A DNA stretch of 64,000 bases from Chitinophagaceae bacterium. Its GTDB lineage: Bacteria > Bacteroidota > Bacteroidia > Chitinophagales > Chitinophagaceae. The position numbers and the translations under genes were made by a program. Positions 1-9,574 of this stretch are shown in pieces (position 1 is the stretch's first letter; every line of letters begins with the position of its first letter). The DNA lies in contig JAMLGU010000001.1 in the NCBI GenBank assembly GCA_023957575.1, positions 62,001-126,000 on the forward strand, in the 5' to 3' direction. Below the pieces are notes generated by a model. That model saw nothing but the letters and a program-made list of their open reading frames with translations. It had not been told where the DNA came from and searched no databases.

Positions 1-58
1 CATCGTTAGTAATCAGGATAACCGGTTTTTCTTCCTTCTTAACTTTTTTCACTGCCAT
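1..58 (-). CDS. surE: SurE 5'/3'-nucleotidase, N-terminal fragment (runs off the window)
   Basis: The minus strand from base 58 reads a start codon and 19 codons to the window edge. A lysine-rich N-terminus leads into KPVILITND, which is the start of the SurE metal-binding signature (ILxTNDDG). SurE is a metal-dependent survival-protein nucleotidase that dephosphorylates nucleoside monophosphates. Only the first beta strand and first metal-binding Asp are visible, so the call rests on a short but characteristic motif. A TAnnTTTG box ends 4 nt before the ATG, suggesting its own promoter and a nearly leaderless mRNA. Confidence 0.72.
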   Translation of the reverse strand, partial: MAVKKVKKEEKPVILITND

Positions 59-62
59 TTGG

Positions 63-70
63 CAAAAGTA
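63..70 (-). promoter_or_regulatory. -7 box of surE promoter
   Basis: The minus strand carries TACTTTTG, matching the Bacteroidota consensus TAnnTTTG, with 4 nt between the box and the surE ATG. No convincing -33 TTG lies at the usual distance. If transcription starts about 5-6 nt past the box, as at the SRP RNA of this window, the mRNA begins at or next to the ATG. Confidence 0.45.
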
Positions 71-113
71 ACTCTTCTCAATATTACCCGGTAAAAAATA
101 TACCCAGATCAGC

Positions 114-890
114 TTATGAAGTTTTTAATTCATTCAAAACCTGTTGCGAAGCATCTTTAAAAAATTTGGTATCATAACTATAGGTCATAAAACGCATCCC
201 TTCCCGTATCCATTTTTTTGTCAGCTTCATATCTGCAAAATGTGCACCCGGAGCTACGCCATTTGCATTACATGATTGAATGATTTTTCTAAAAGCCGAC
301 TCAAGTCGAGGGTGAGCAAATTGTCCCGAAATACCCATATCGTGCGACATATCTGCCGGGCCAATCATCACGGCATCAATTTCACCGACAGACAATATTT
401 CGTCAATGTTTTCAGTTCCCTCTTCACTCTCTATTTGAACAATGGTCATCAATTCCTTGTTAGCCCACCCGGTATATTCCACCACATCATAGTTGCGATA
501 TTGAGTGGAAGTAGCCGATATGCTAACTCCTCTTTGCCCAATGGGCGCATACTTTACGCTTCTGATTATTTCTCTTGCCTGTGCTGCTGTTTTTACATTG
601 GGGATAACCAGGCCTTCAGCTCCAATATCTAATGTTTGCGCCATCAAATGGTAAATTTTATCGGGCACTCTCACATACAAGCCTATTTGTTCATATTTTG
701 CAACCATCGAGCAATTGCCTATGCTTTCGGGATTGTAATCATTGTGTTCTGTATCCAATATAACATAATCCCAACCTTCCGATGCGCATAAGGCTATTGC
801 CTGCGGCGATTTGAGAATACGCAACATGGTACCAAAACAAACCTCACCCGATTTCAGGCGTTTTTTGACTTCACTGATTTTCAATTTCAT
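114..890 (-). CDS. HpcH/HpaI family aldolase
   Basis: A 258-residue class II pyruvate-type aldolase of the HpcH/HpaI family (2,4-dihydroxyhept-2-enedioate or 2-keto-3-deoxy-L-rhamnonate aldolase type). These enzymes reversibly cleave 2-keto-3-deoxy sugar acids to pyruvate plus an aldehyde in the cytoplasm. Supporting motifs are LDTEHNDY near the N-terminus, QIESEEG with the metal-binding Glu, and IGPADMSHDMG with the metal-binding Asp. The ATG at 890 is preferred over an upstream TTG at 911. It lies 66 bp downstream of two glycosidase-like genes and probably belongs to their transcription unit. An alpha-L-rhamnosidase nearby makes a role in deoxy-sugar-acid breakdown plausible, but the substrate cannot be read from the sequence. 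Confidence 0.85.
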   Translation of the reverse strand: MKLKISEVKKRLKSGEVCFGTMLRILKSPQAIALCASEGWDYVILDTEHNDYNPESIGNCSMVAKYEQIGLYVRVPDKIYHLMAQTLDIGAEGLVIPNVKTAAQAREIIRSVKYAPIGQRGVSISATSTQYRNYDVVEYTGWANKELMTIVQIESEEGTENIDEILSVGEIDAVMIGPADMSHDMGISGQFAHPRLESAFRKIIQSCNANGVAPGAHFADMKLTKKWIREGMRFMTYSYDTKFFKDASQQVLNELKTS

Positions 891-956
891 TGTCTTATAT
901 TTTATTTGCAACTTGTCGGCTAATCAATATCAAAATGAGAAAAACTGTTCAACGAT

Positions 957-3389
957 TCAACGTTCTTTTATAATCCAAACTTCCGAGACCTGAGTTCCCC
1001 GTTCACCCGGTAAACAATTCCAGGTCAATTGTAAAGTGCCGTCAGCCGTGGCTTCTTCTGGTATTTCGAATTCATAAACCGGTTGTACGCCTGTTTTCAG
1101 ATAGTCGTGAATCACGAATTTATCATCGGCAACCAACCGCAGATGTGCATTGAACCTTCCCGTATATGCTACTCTGATTTTGTAACGGCTCTTAGCGTCC
1201 AGATTTTCATACCTCATTTTTAAAGGAGTGTCATATAAGGTAGTTATCTGGGTTACCCATGCCAGAGGAATGGCTCTGCCGTCAAATCCTTCGGCACGTA
1301 TTTCCACCCAATCATCCCCGAAAAGAGTTGCTCCGAAATCCATAAAGGGTGATTCAAGTCCGCCCGGATCTTCCGCCCATGTTTTTTGTCGCACCACATG
1401 TTTCCACGAACCTGAAGAACCCAGGTTGTCATAATAGCCGTCTGCACCGGGATTGGTCCGGTTCAATAATTGATGTATTGCTTTGAGCTTGTCGTTATGG
1501 CTATTCAACTTTTCTATTTGTTCCAACTGCGATATATACCACCTCAAATCATTTAACGGTAAATCAATATTATCCATAAAATTTCCCCTACCTTCTTTGG
1601 CATATTGCGGTGGTGCAGCAGTTGTCTGAGAACCGATATTCTGAAACAGAGCTTTTGAAAGTGCAAAACAATTCTTGCGCCACAGCGATTCCTGTTTGAA
1701 GGCAGTGTCTTTCAGAAAAATATTTTTTGCCTTTCTGACGGATTCATCAGCGTCATTAAGAGTAGCCGATTTCAAAACATCCAGCGCCTTTTCTTCTGTC
1801 TCTTTCTCATGCAGTAGCCTTCGCTGAATGTAGGCATCAAAATAAGCACGTAACAACCCCATCTGAAAACGATAATCGTTCAGTACGTCTTCGGGTGCCC
1901 GTTGTTCCACATCCAGCCACTGTTGCAAAGTTCTTTGAATCTGTCGGTTACCCAGTAGAGGCCCATTAAAATTTTCTTCAAGAGAAAGCAACCCTCTTGC
2001 AATGTCTTCCGTGTAATCGGGGCTGATAAACAACCTGACATAATCCTGCAAGGTTTCCCTAACAGGCGTCTGAGGATTCCAATCCTGTCCGCTCCAAACA
2101 AATTTGTTGACATCATCATTGATTCCTTCGGAATAGCTGATGCTGCCATTGCCATAAGACGCAAACAGATTATGAATATATTTTTCCTGCTTAGGGCGCG
2201 GATTGTAAGCCTCCCTGTCCAGCGTGATCGCATAGGACACATCCCATTCTGGTACGGGATACTGGCTCAGAAGGCTATGGGTAATATCGGGGTACCGCCT
2301 GATAGGGATGTCTTTTCTGACCTTACTCCGTACTACCCTGATGGACTCCTTGATCCAGGGGCCATAAACAACCCCTCCGAACCAGGGGTATTTTTTATTA
2401 ACCTCTGTATAAAATGAAGCAAATTCGCCTTCTGCCGGTCGAAAACCCTGCGGCGACACCCATATTTTGGCAGATGGATGATATCGTTGTAAAACCTCTG
2501 CAACTTTCCCAAGCCAACTGAATAAAATATTCGGCGGTAGATTACCCGGGTCCCCTCCGGGTACGAATAACGCATCTAATCTGGGCAACACCTTAAAAAC
2601 CTTTCCTCTTTCTTCCAATTCTCTCTCCATACGCTCCGGCATAATATAATCACTATCACTGCCCATATTGGGATACCACATCCAGCAATCCAGCCCATAC
2701 TTTTCGCAAATCCGGGATTGTTCAGAGATCATCTGAATCGCCGGCAATTTCATGTTAGGGCTGGAAGCATCATCATCCGTCCTTGGAGGAACGATTTCAA
2801 TACTGTTGGCGCCAAAGATGGCCAGATCGCGAATATAATGGTCAAACTGATCTATGGTCCAGGCATCGTAAGCATTGGTCTTAGGCCTGTACCCCATCTG
2901 ATGACCACGAATGGGATAAGCAGGAGTAGAGGAAATTGCGAGTCCTTCCTGAACCTGTACACTTCCTTTGCGCATTTCCAACTTGCGCAACAGATACCCG
3001 GCTCCGTACAACACACCTCGGTCATCATTCCCTTCGATGACAATTATTTTTTCATCGGGTGAAAACAATACTTTAAAACCCTCCTTACCTGTTGGCCTCA
3101 GCGTATCCAAAAATGCTTTGACATTCTGAGGTAATATTGAAGGCTTGTTTTGGGTTCCCAAATAGATAAGTGGGTTCTTTCTCTGAAATTTATTTTTTGA
3201 CAGAGGGAATTGTATTCCTGTTTTTTCTTTCACGACCGACTGCAACAAGGATGTAGCCTTTTTTAGCCCAGGGTCATTTTTATCAGCCGACTCGATTTGG
3301 GCATCAGAAATATCTGCCTTTTGTGCCATCAAGAAGGATGGCAGGAGAATAAAAAGAAATAAAAAACAGGTTGTTCGTTGTATCAACAT
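957..3389 (-). CDS. Secreted glycoside-hydrolase-like protein (second of a tandem pair)
   Basis: An 810-residue protein with a signal peptide ending near LMAQ. An N-terminal alpha/beta domain (about residues 30-150) has the DDRGVLYGAGYLLRKLE pattern found in the substrate-independent N-domains of GH20 and GH67 glycosidases. A barrel-like central region follows, with PIRGHQMGYRP, VPGGDPGN, RYPDITHS and SYSEGINDDVNK, and then a beta-rich C-terminal domain. The same motifs recur in order in the upstream neighbour, so the two are paralogues. I cannot assign a CAZy family. Likely substrates are glycans with uronic acid or amino sugars, by inference only. It begins 15 bp after its paralogue, consistent with cotranscription. 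Confidence 0.72.
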   Translation of the reverse strand: MLIQRTTCFLFLFILLPSFLMAQKADISDAQIESADKNDPGLKKATSLLQSVVKEKTGIQFPLSKNKFQRKNPLIYLGTQNKPSILPQNVKAFLDTLRPTGKEGFKVLFSPDEKIIVIEGNDDRGVLYGAGYLLRKLEMRKGSVQVQEGLAISSTPAYPIRGHQMGYRPKTNAYDAWTIDQFDHYIRDLAIFGANSIEIVPPRTDDDASSPNMKLPAIQMISEQSRICEKYGLDCWMWYPNMGSDSDYIMPERMERELEERGKVFKVLPRLDALFVPGGDPGNLPPNILFSWLGKVAEVLQRYHPSAKIWVSPQGFRPAEGEFASFYTEVNKKYPWFGGVVYGPWIKESIRVVRSKVRKDIPIRRYPDITHSLLSQYPVPEWDVSYAITLDREAYNPRPKQEKYIHNLFASYGNGSISYSEGINDDVNKFVWSGQDWNPQTPVRETLQDYVRLFISPDYTEDIARGLLSLEENFNGPLLGNRQIQRTLQQWLDVEQRAPEDVLNDYRFQMGLLRAYFDAYIQRRLLHEKETEEKALDVLKSATLNDADESVRKAKNIFLKDTAFKQESLWRKNCFALSKALFQNIGSQTTAAPPQYAKEGRGNFMDNIDLPLNDLRWYISQLEQIEKLNSHNDKLKAIHQLLNRTNPGADGYYDNLGSSGSWKHVVRQKTWAEDPGGLESPFMDFGATLFGDDWVEIRAEGFDGRAIPLAWVTQITTLYDTPLKMRYENLDAKSRYKIRVAYTGRFNAHLRLVADDKFVIHDYLKTGVQPVYEFEIPEEATADGTLQLTWNCLPGERGTQVSEVWIIKER

Positions 3390-3404
3390 TACAGCGTCTG
3401 ATTA

Positions 3405-5774
3405 TTAGTTTGAAATATGTTGCAGCTCCGGGATTGGGTTTTTCAACAACCACACATCACTCACCTTAGACCTCCTGCGCCAATTGAGATGCGACTCTTC
3501 CGGCTCATCGAAAGTCAGTGCAATTTTTCCTGATGTGAGTAACCTCCTTGCTACGGGAAACAGTTTGAATTCTTCCAAACCTTTATTGTACTCAAGTGGC
3601 GCTACGCGCTCTCCGTTGATGCGCAGCAAAGCATCTCCCTCACCGGAAATTCTGACAAAATAATCTCCCGAAGGATCCAGGTCTTCATACTCCAATCGTG
3701 GAAAATTCTGAAATGTTTGAGAAGACAACCGCCTTCTGCTCATCCCCTGATCCCACCAGGCAATGTCTGTAGCATCGTAGGATCGGGTGGTAACATGCGG
3801 TTGCAAAGATACATTCGACACATCGTCGTAATAACTTCCATCGCCCGGGTTATCCCAGGTTGATATAACATGCAGTCGGTCGAGTTTTTCTTTTTCGGTT
3901 TTCATATTTCGTATTTTCTCAAACTCATCCTGCAGCCACCATCGGTTGTTCAACGGATAATCCACAAAGTCGAGAATAGCGCCTCTTTCCCTTCCGCTTG
4001 CATGATATTTTTCTACACTTGTCTGCAGTCCTATCGACTGAAACAAGGCTTCGCTATAGCTAAAGATTTTCCTTTTCAACTCAGGATAAATTTGTTTGTC
4101 ATCTGCTTCATTTAGCTTTTGCAAAGCAGCGCCCATTGCCCTTTCGGCTCCGATACCGGATGCCGTTTTCAGAATTTGATTTGCCTCATTCTCTAAGGTA
4201 GTTTCATATTTTTTTCTACGTGCTGTGTAGGTATCATAGTAATTTCGCAACAGCAGCAATTGCCAGCGCCAGTTGTTTTTTAGTTCGGGATGCTGTCTCT
4301 CCAGATTTTGCCAATACACAAAGTTTGTTTCAATACCTCCATTTTCTTCAATCGGGCCATCCCAATTTTTTTCGAGTGAAAGCACTCCTGATACGACCTG
4401 TTCTGCAATCGTATTGCCCAAAAAGAAATTTGCATATTCTCTTAAAATCTGATTGACATCTTTATCAGGGTTCCACCCTAACTGACTCCATATTTTTTTG
4501 TTGACATCATCATGTACGCCATCTGAGTAGGAAAGAAAACCATCTGTAAATCCGGCATACCTCCGAAAGATTTTTGCGTAATAATAAGGTTGAGGGTTTG
4601 AAACTTCTCTTCCTTCTGTAAGGGCAAATGCCTGATCCCAGTTGAGTACCGGATAGTCGCAACGAACTGTATGCGTAATATCGGGATACCAGCGGTGTTT
4701 GTATTTGGCAGGCAGTCGGTAACGGGTTTCTGCAAGGCCGGGGCTTCCCGGTCCGGTAACCACGCCGGTAAGCCAATCCGGTTTGTTTTGTTCCAGATAT
4801 TTGTAAAAGTAATCTACCTGTTCATCATTGAACCCTTGCAATGATATCCATAATCCGGCATTGGGATGAAATTTTCTTAATTCGGCTGCAATCCTTTTCA
4901 AAAAAGGCATTACGTCTTTTGGATGATTATCTCCCGGATCACCGCCCGGAAAGAACACATCATCCAAGTAAGGACAATCCTTATAAAATTCGGCATGTGT
5001 TTTTACTTCTGGTTCAAATTTCACTTTATCCGACAAATCAATAGTGGCAGGCATCCACACCCAATAATCCAATCCATAATTATGACAGATCCTGCTCATG
5101 GCTTCATTCATTTCGCTACGGGGAATCTTCATCAACGGGCTGGGCTTGCCATCCTGAAAGGGAATATTTTCAATACTATTTGTTCCAAACAAAGCCAGTT
5201 CGCGAATGTATTTTTCAAACTGATCCACCGTCCAGGCATCCCATGAGTTGGCAGTATTGCGATATCCCAACTGATGTCCCCGCAATGGATAACGGGGAGC
5301 GGTTGCAATCTCATTTTTTATATCAAATAAAATTTTGTTTTTGGAAAGGCTTGCAGTTCTCAAAAATTCGCCGATGGCAAATATTACACCTCTTGCATCG
5401 GCACCTATAAGCCAAAGGATATTGTTTCCCTGCCTATTGTCGCAAACAATTCTGAAACCTTCCGATTTGCTTTCAGGTAAATTTTCTCCGGTACGATGAG
5501 GAACTTTTAAACCACACAATTCATCATCATTTTTTGCAGCCAGAATAATTAGCGGTAATTTTTCGTATTTCTTTGAAATCTTCAATTGAATATTGGTGCG
5601 TTGTGATATCTCCTCTTGTAACGTACGGATAGCGGTACTCCTGACCGGATCGGGAATATTTTCAGACGCTACCAAAACAGCCCTGCTGAAATCTTTACAC
5701 TGTCCGAAAGTATTCAGAGAAACAGTGAGTAAAAAAGCTAATACGTAAATTTTTTTTATTAAATTCATTGCCAT
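3405..5774 (-). CDS. Secreted glycoside-hydrolase-like protein (first of a tandem pair)
   Basis: A 789-residue paralogue of the next gene downstream. It has a signal peptide (hydrophobic segment ending near NTFGQ), an N-domain with DARGVIFAIGEFLRTA, then PLRGHQLGYRN, FFPGGDPGDNHP, WYPDITHTV and SYSDGVHDDVNK in the central catalytic-type region, and a C-terminal beta domain with the phrase ISGEGDALLRINGE. The conserved Asp/Asn-rich GGDPG and DGVHDDVNK segments are candidate active-site loops. It starts 3 bp after the phosphodiesterase gene, so the two are almost certainly cotranscribed. A second in-frame ATG two codons later is an equally possible start. The exact glycosidase family is unknown to me. 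Confidence 0.72.
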   Translation of the reverse strand: MAMNLIKKIYVLAFLLTVSLNTFGQCKDFSRAVLVASENIPDPVRSTAIRTLQEEISQRTNIQLKISKKYEKLPLIILAAKNDDELCGLKVPHRTGENLPESKSEGFRIVCDNRQGNNILWLIGADARGVIFAIGEFLRTASLSKNKILFDIKNEIATAPRYPLRGHQLGYRNTANSWDAWTVDQFEKYIRELALFGTNSIENIPFQDGKPSPLMKIPRSEMNEAMSRICHNYGLDYWVWMPATIDLSDKVKFEPEVKTHAEFYKDCPYLDDVFFPGGDPGDNHPKDVMPFLKRIAAELRKFHPNAGLWISLQGFNDEQVDYFYKYLEQNKPDWLTGVVTGPGSPGLAETRYRLPAKYKHRWYPDITHTVRCDYPVLNWDQAFALTEGREVSNPQPYYYAKIFRRYAGFTDGFLSYSDGVHDDVNKKIWSQLGWNPDKDVNQILREYANFFLGNTIAEQVVSGVLSLEKNWDGPIEENGGIETNFVYWQNLERQHPELKNNWRWQLLLLRNYYDTYTARRKKYETTLENEANQILKTASGIGAERAMGAALQKLNEADDKQIYPELKRKIFSYSEALFQSIGLQTSVEKYHASGRERGAILDFVDYPLNNRWWLQDEFEKIRNMKTEKEKLDRLHVISTWDNPGDGSYYDDVSNVSLQPHVTTRSYDATDIAWWDQGMSRRRLSSQTFQNFPRLEYEDLDPSGDYFVRISGEGDALLRINGERVAPLEYNKGLEEFKLFPVARRLLTSGKIALTFDEPEESHLNWRRRSKVSDVWLLKNPIPELQHISN

Positions 5775-5777
5775 TTT

Positions 5778-6584
5778 TTATCTTAATTTTTTGCTTATCA
5801 GATATTGAATTAACTGTTCGGGATGATCCGTCTGCAATCCGTCAATATTTAGATTCAATGCTTTTTGCCAAACCTCGGGGCTTTCATCATCACTTTCCAC
5901 GTCTAACCAGACCTTTATATTTCTTTTGTGCAAAAATTTTACTGTAGAACTTTCATATACGTTATCAACGATATTGATTTTTTTTATTTGCAAAAAATTG
6001 CCAATCTCTTCAAAACTCACTTTTGATGGAATACTTGAAATCAGTGGAAGCTCCGGAGCTATTTTATTCCATTCGTCATACAATTTTTCACTATTGATAT
6101 AAACGGCTACATCATTCTGCATTTCATGTTTTTTTATCAGATTGAAAGCCTTTTCCACATCACCATCTTTAAAGTCAAGATAAATTTTTATTTTTCCTCT
6201 GCAAAGTTCAAGTACCTCTTTAAAAGAAGGGATTAAATAAATTTTTCCATCATTCTTCTGATTTTTAATCCGCAATTTTTTAATCTCGTCAAATCCCAAA
6301 TCTTTGATCGCACCGCTGCCATTGGTCATTTTATCTACAGTTGCATTGTGCATTACTATGATTTGTTTGTCTTTTGTCATTCTCACATCTACTTCCACAT
6401 AATCAGCGCCGCAGTCAATTGCCCGTTGGTAAGCTTCAAGTGTGTTTTCAGGCACATCAGTATGATTTCCCCGGTGTGCAATAACAACAATATATTTTTT
6501 AGCCTTAAAAGAAAACAGATGGCTCCTGCTCCCGTCAGTTGACAGGCATTGAAACAGTAATATGATTACGAGCCATCTCATCAC
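5778..6584 (-). CDS. Glycerophosphodiester phosphodiesterase, exported
   Basis: A 268-residue GDPD-family enzyme, which hydrolyses glycerophosphodiesters to glycerol-3-phosphate and an alcohol. The family signature is complete: IAHRGNHTDVPENTLEAY gives the catalytic His and the Glu of the metal site, VEVDVRMTKDKQIIVMHNA gives the Glu-x-Asp pair and the second catalytic His, and the C-terminal LQTDHPEQLIQYL is typical. A hydrophobic N-terminus suggests export to the periplasm. It sits 3 bp before the glycosidase-like pair. Its place in a glycan cluster may mean it removes glycerophosphate decorations or recovers phosphate, but this is inference. Confidence 0.9.
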   Translation of the reverse strand: MMRWLVIILLFQCLSTDGSRSHLFSFKAKKYIVVIAHRGNHTDVPENTLEAYQRAIDCGADYVEVDVRMTKDKQIIVMHNATVDKMTNGSGAIKDLGFDEIKKLRIKNQKNDGKIYLIPSFKEVLELCRGKIKIYLDFKDGDVEKAFNLIKKHEMQNDVAVYINSEKLYDEWNKIAPELPLISSIPSKVSFEEIGNFLQIKKINIVDNVYESSTVKFLHKRNIKVWLDVESDDESPEVWQKALNLNIDGLQTDHPEQLIQYLISKKLR

Positions 6585-6715
6585 AATTTTTATATTCGAA
6601 ATGATGAACTGAAATTAATTATGAAGCCTTTTCATCACTTCAACCAAATTGACTGTTCTTTCCCTTTTTTAAACCGGTTTGTCTTTTTTATTATTCAGAT
6701 TCAAAAATTATTAGG

Positions 6716-9511
6716 CTAATTTTTAAATCTGTATTTGCCTGCCGGTACCTGATACATTATATAGCCTTTTTCTTCTCCAATATTTTTTGCCAAAGCAGAG
6801 CTGACTTTGACAACTTTACCGGCTTCGTATGGAAAATAAACAATAGCAGAAGTATTTGGTGGGATAGTAATATCAAGAATCGTTTTGCCATTATTTCGTT
6901 CCCAGCCCGATTTGATGTTGCCCGCCAAAGAATTAAACGCTGTTTTAGCCCAGGATACCTGCTCCGGTTTGATATCAGGAACACGGATATTAATTTTCTG
7001 AAACCCGGGTGAATCATCTCTGTGCCATATACCTGCCAGACCATCTATATACCAGGCTCCCGGGTAGAGGTAAGAGCTATGCAAAAGCGAATGACCGGGA
7101 AGATCTTTTTCCCACATTTCCCAAATAGTGGTAGCTCCATTATCGAGCATAAAACCCCAGCCCGGATAAGTTGTCTGAGAGGTCATCGCAAGAATCAGAT
7201 CGTCTCTCCTTTCTTCACGAAGTACTTTGAACAGCATGGCGCCACCCGTAATGCCCACATCAATATGGCCTTTTTGGTGTATAAGTATTTCTTCTTCTAA
7301 GCGCTTCAATACTAAGGCTCTTAATTCGGAAGGCATAATGTTTCCATACAATGCTGCCGCAAGGCTTCTCATGCTGTTATCAGAATAATTGTGTTCTTCA
7401 GGATGGTAATATTTTTTGTGTACCACACTGGCAGCTTGTTCTGCTTGCTTTTTCCAGACATGCGATTCCTCATCTTTACCAATTATTGTTGCAATCTTGG
7501 CGGCAGTATTCAGATTGTAAATCCAATAACAATTATTGAAAAACAGATTTTCATCTTTATTGTTATTCATCCCCTGAGCAGTGGCTCCAGGCCAAAGCCA
7601 ATCGCCCAAGAAATCCCAGCCTCCGCCATAACGCTGCAGCATGTTATTTTTCACATGGCTGTTTAAAAATGACAGCCACCCTTTAATTAATTCAAAGTTC
7701 TCAGAAAGAATTCGTTTATCACCATGATACTGATAAAGAAACCAGGGCAGCGAAACAACAATACCTCCCCATGCAGCCCCGCCACCTCCAAAATATGTTG
7801 GCGCTGTTTGTGGTAAAATTCCTCCGCCCACCATCCTTCCACTTTCGGGCTTTCTACGCGCTCTGGTTGAGTCGTTCATATTACCCACTATTGGCTCTGT
7901 CCCTTGCACATCTCTCCAGTCCTGCATCCACTTGGTATAAAAAGCGCCTAATCTGTAATTCAGCAATCCTGTTTCAGAAGTAGCATGGGCATCACCACCA
8001 TAACCGAATCTTTCTCTTTGCGGACAATCCACCACATAACCGCCAAGTGAGAGATTTTCAAATGTCCATTTCACGGTATTGTAAATCCAGTTTTGAAGCG
8101 AATCGGAACATTCAAATGTAGTAGCGGGCATATAATCTGTACGCACCATCCAGCCTCTGATATCCTCTTTCTGAGGTTCCCGAGTTACACCTTTTACAGT
8201 AATCCATCTCCCTGAGTTATAATTAAATCTGTTTTTAAAAATACCTTCGCCGGAGGGGCCTATTACAAACCGGTTGTGCAAGCCGAAAGTCATTTCGTTA
8301 TGCTCTCTTTCGGAAAAGAGCAAGGAAATAGTATCGCCAGGATTTCCGTGCAGTTTCATTTCAATCCAACCTGCAAAATTTACACCCATGTCAATTCGAT
8401 ATGATCCGTCTTTCTGTTTCTCTATCTTTTTGGGAAGAATTTCATCTTTTAAAATGTTGGTTTCCACCATCTGAGCGGATAGACGGAGATCAGGCTTATA
8501 AACAGTTGCCTGTTTCCAGCTATTATCATTAAACACAATTTGATTCCAGCCTGAATCTTGGAGGCTGTCATTCCAAAGTTCGCCACCATAACCACCTGCA
8601 CCGAAGCCCCAGTTACCGATAAGTAGATTCGGACTGGGATGCGTCTTCCAGGTTTCATCTGTGATGATTCTTTCAATTAAATTATTTTTCGGGTCATAAA
8701 TATCTGATTGAGCAATCACCATGGGTGTTCTTGGTTTATCATTGGTAACGTAAGGTGCAAAGATGGACCATGAGACACCTAACCAAAGTCCGATTATATT
8801 TTCTCCCTTCTTTAAGACTTTTGAAATATCATAAGCAATATACCGTGCTCTTTTGGTATGATCTGAAACAGCAGGCGCTAAAACGTGTTTATCTATTTTT
8901 TCTCCATTTACATACACCTCATGATACCCTACCGAAGCCACATAAAGCGCTGCTTTCTGAGGTTTTGAGTTTAAATTAAAAACTTTTCTGAACCAGGGGT
9001 CGCGAATTTTATTATCACCTTTGTAAGGGTCATATATTTCATCGGTACCAATCCATTTTGCAGACCATTCACCCTGGTCAAATAATCCTGTGCTGAAATG
9101 ATTTATCTGACTGAATGAAGATACTATACCTTTTTCATCCCTGACCTGTACCTTCCACCAATAATCTTTATCCGATTGAAGTGATTTTCCCTGAAAAGGA
9201 ACTAAAATCATTTCATTAGAAGAGACCCAACCGGAATTCCAAACATCTGCCTTGTCTTTTTTTAATTGTTTTTTATCAGCACTTATCATTATCCGATAGG
9301 CAGTCTGTTTTTGCGCAAAATCATGAGGATTAGTAGCCTTCAATTTCCAGCTGAATCGTGGCTGTCTGACATCAATCCCTGTTGGGTTTTCCAAATATTC
9401 GCAAGTAAGCTCAGTGGGGATGATACTGCATTTACTTTGACCAAATGAAAAATAGGATATGGCTGTAAATACACATATAAAAACAATAGCAATCGGTTTA
9501 TATTGAATCAT
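6716..9511 (-). CDS. Alpha-L-rhamnosidase, GH78 family
   Basis: A 931-residue exported enzyme that releases terminal alpha-L-rhamnose from glycans or glycosides. The N-terminus is a signal peptide (ending near SYFSFGQ), followed by the family opening with a fibronectin-like domain (CEYLENPTGIDVRQPRFSW). Then come the N-terminal beta domains and the (alpha/alpha)6 barrel with DCPQRERFGYGGDAHATSE, the conserved GH78 acid-residue segment. The Trp-rich sugar-binding stretches GGGWDFLGDWLWPG and GATTIWEMWEK lie further on. The ATG at 9511 is chosen because it places the signal peptide at the start; an upstream ATG at 9544 would add 11 polar residues. About 130 bp separate it from the phosphodiesterase gene. 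Confidence 0.93.
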   Translation of the reverse strand: MIQYKPIAIVFICVFTAISYFSFGQSKCSIIPTELTCEYLENPTGIDVRQPRFSWKLKATNPHDFAQKQTAYRIMISADKKQLKKDKADVWNSGWVSSNEMILVPFQGKSLQSDKDYWWKVQVRDEKGIVSSFSQINHFSTGLFDQGEWSAKWIGTDEIYDPYKGDNKIRDPWFRKVFNLNSKPQKAALYVASVGYHEVYVNGEKIDKHVLAPAVSDHTKRARYIAYDISKVLKKGENIIGLWLGVSWSIFAPYVTNDKPRTPMVIAQSDIYDPKNNLIERIITDETWKTHPSPNLLIGNWGFGAGGYGGELWNDSLQDSGWNQIVFNDNSWKQATVYKPDLRLSAQMVETNILKDEILPKKIEKQKDGSYRIDMGVNFAGWIEMKLHGNPGDTISLLFSEREHNEMTFGLHNRFVIGPSGEGIFKNRFNYNSGRWITVKGVTREPQKEDIRGWMVRTDYMPATTFECSDSLQNWIYNTVKWTFENLSLGGYVVDCPQRERFGYGGDAHATSETGLLNYRLGAFYTKWMQDWRDVQGTEPIVGNMNDSTRARRKPESGRMVGGGILPQTAPTYFGGGGAAWGGIVVSLPWFLYQYHGDKRILSENFELIKGWLSFLNSHVKNNMLQRYGGGWDFLGDWLWPGATAQGMNNNKDENLFFNNCYWIYNLNTAAKIATIIGKDEESHVWKKQAEQAASVVHKKYYHPEEHNYSDNSMRSLAAALYGNIMPSELRALVLKRLEEEILIHQKGHIDVGITGGAMLFKVLREERRDDLILAMTSQTTYPGWGFMLDNGATTIWEMWEKDLPGHSLLHSSYLYPGAWYIDGLAGIWHRDDSPGFQKINIRVPDIKPEQVSWAKTAFNSLAGNIKSGWERNNGKTILDITIPPNTSAIVYFPYEAGKVVKVSSALAKNIGEEKGYIMYQVPAGKYRFKN

Positions 9512-9574
9512 AAAAGACACTTTGATTTCATTATCATCTAACAAATTATTTTGAAATATTCCGGTTACAACCGA

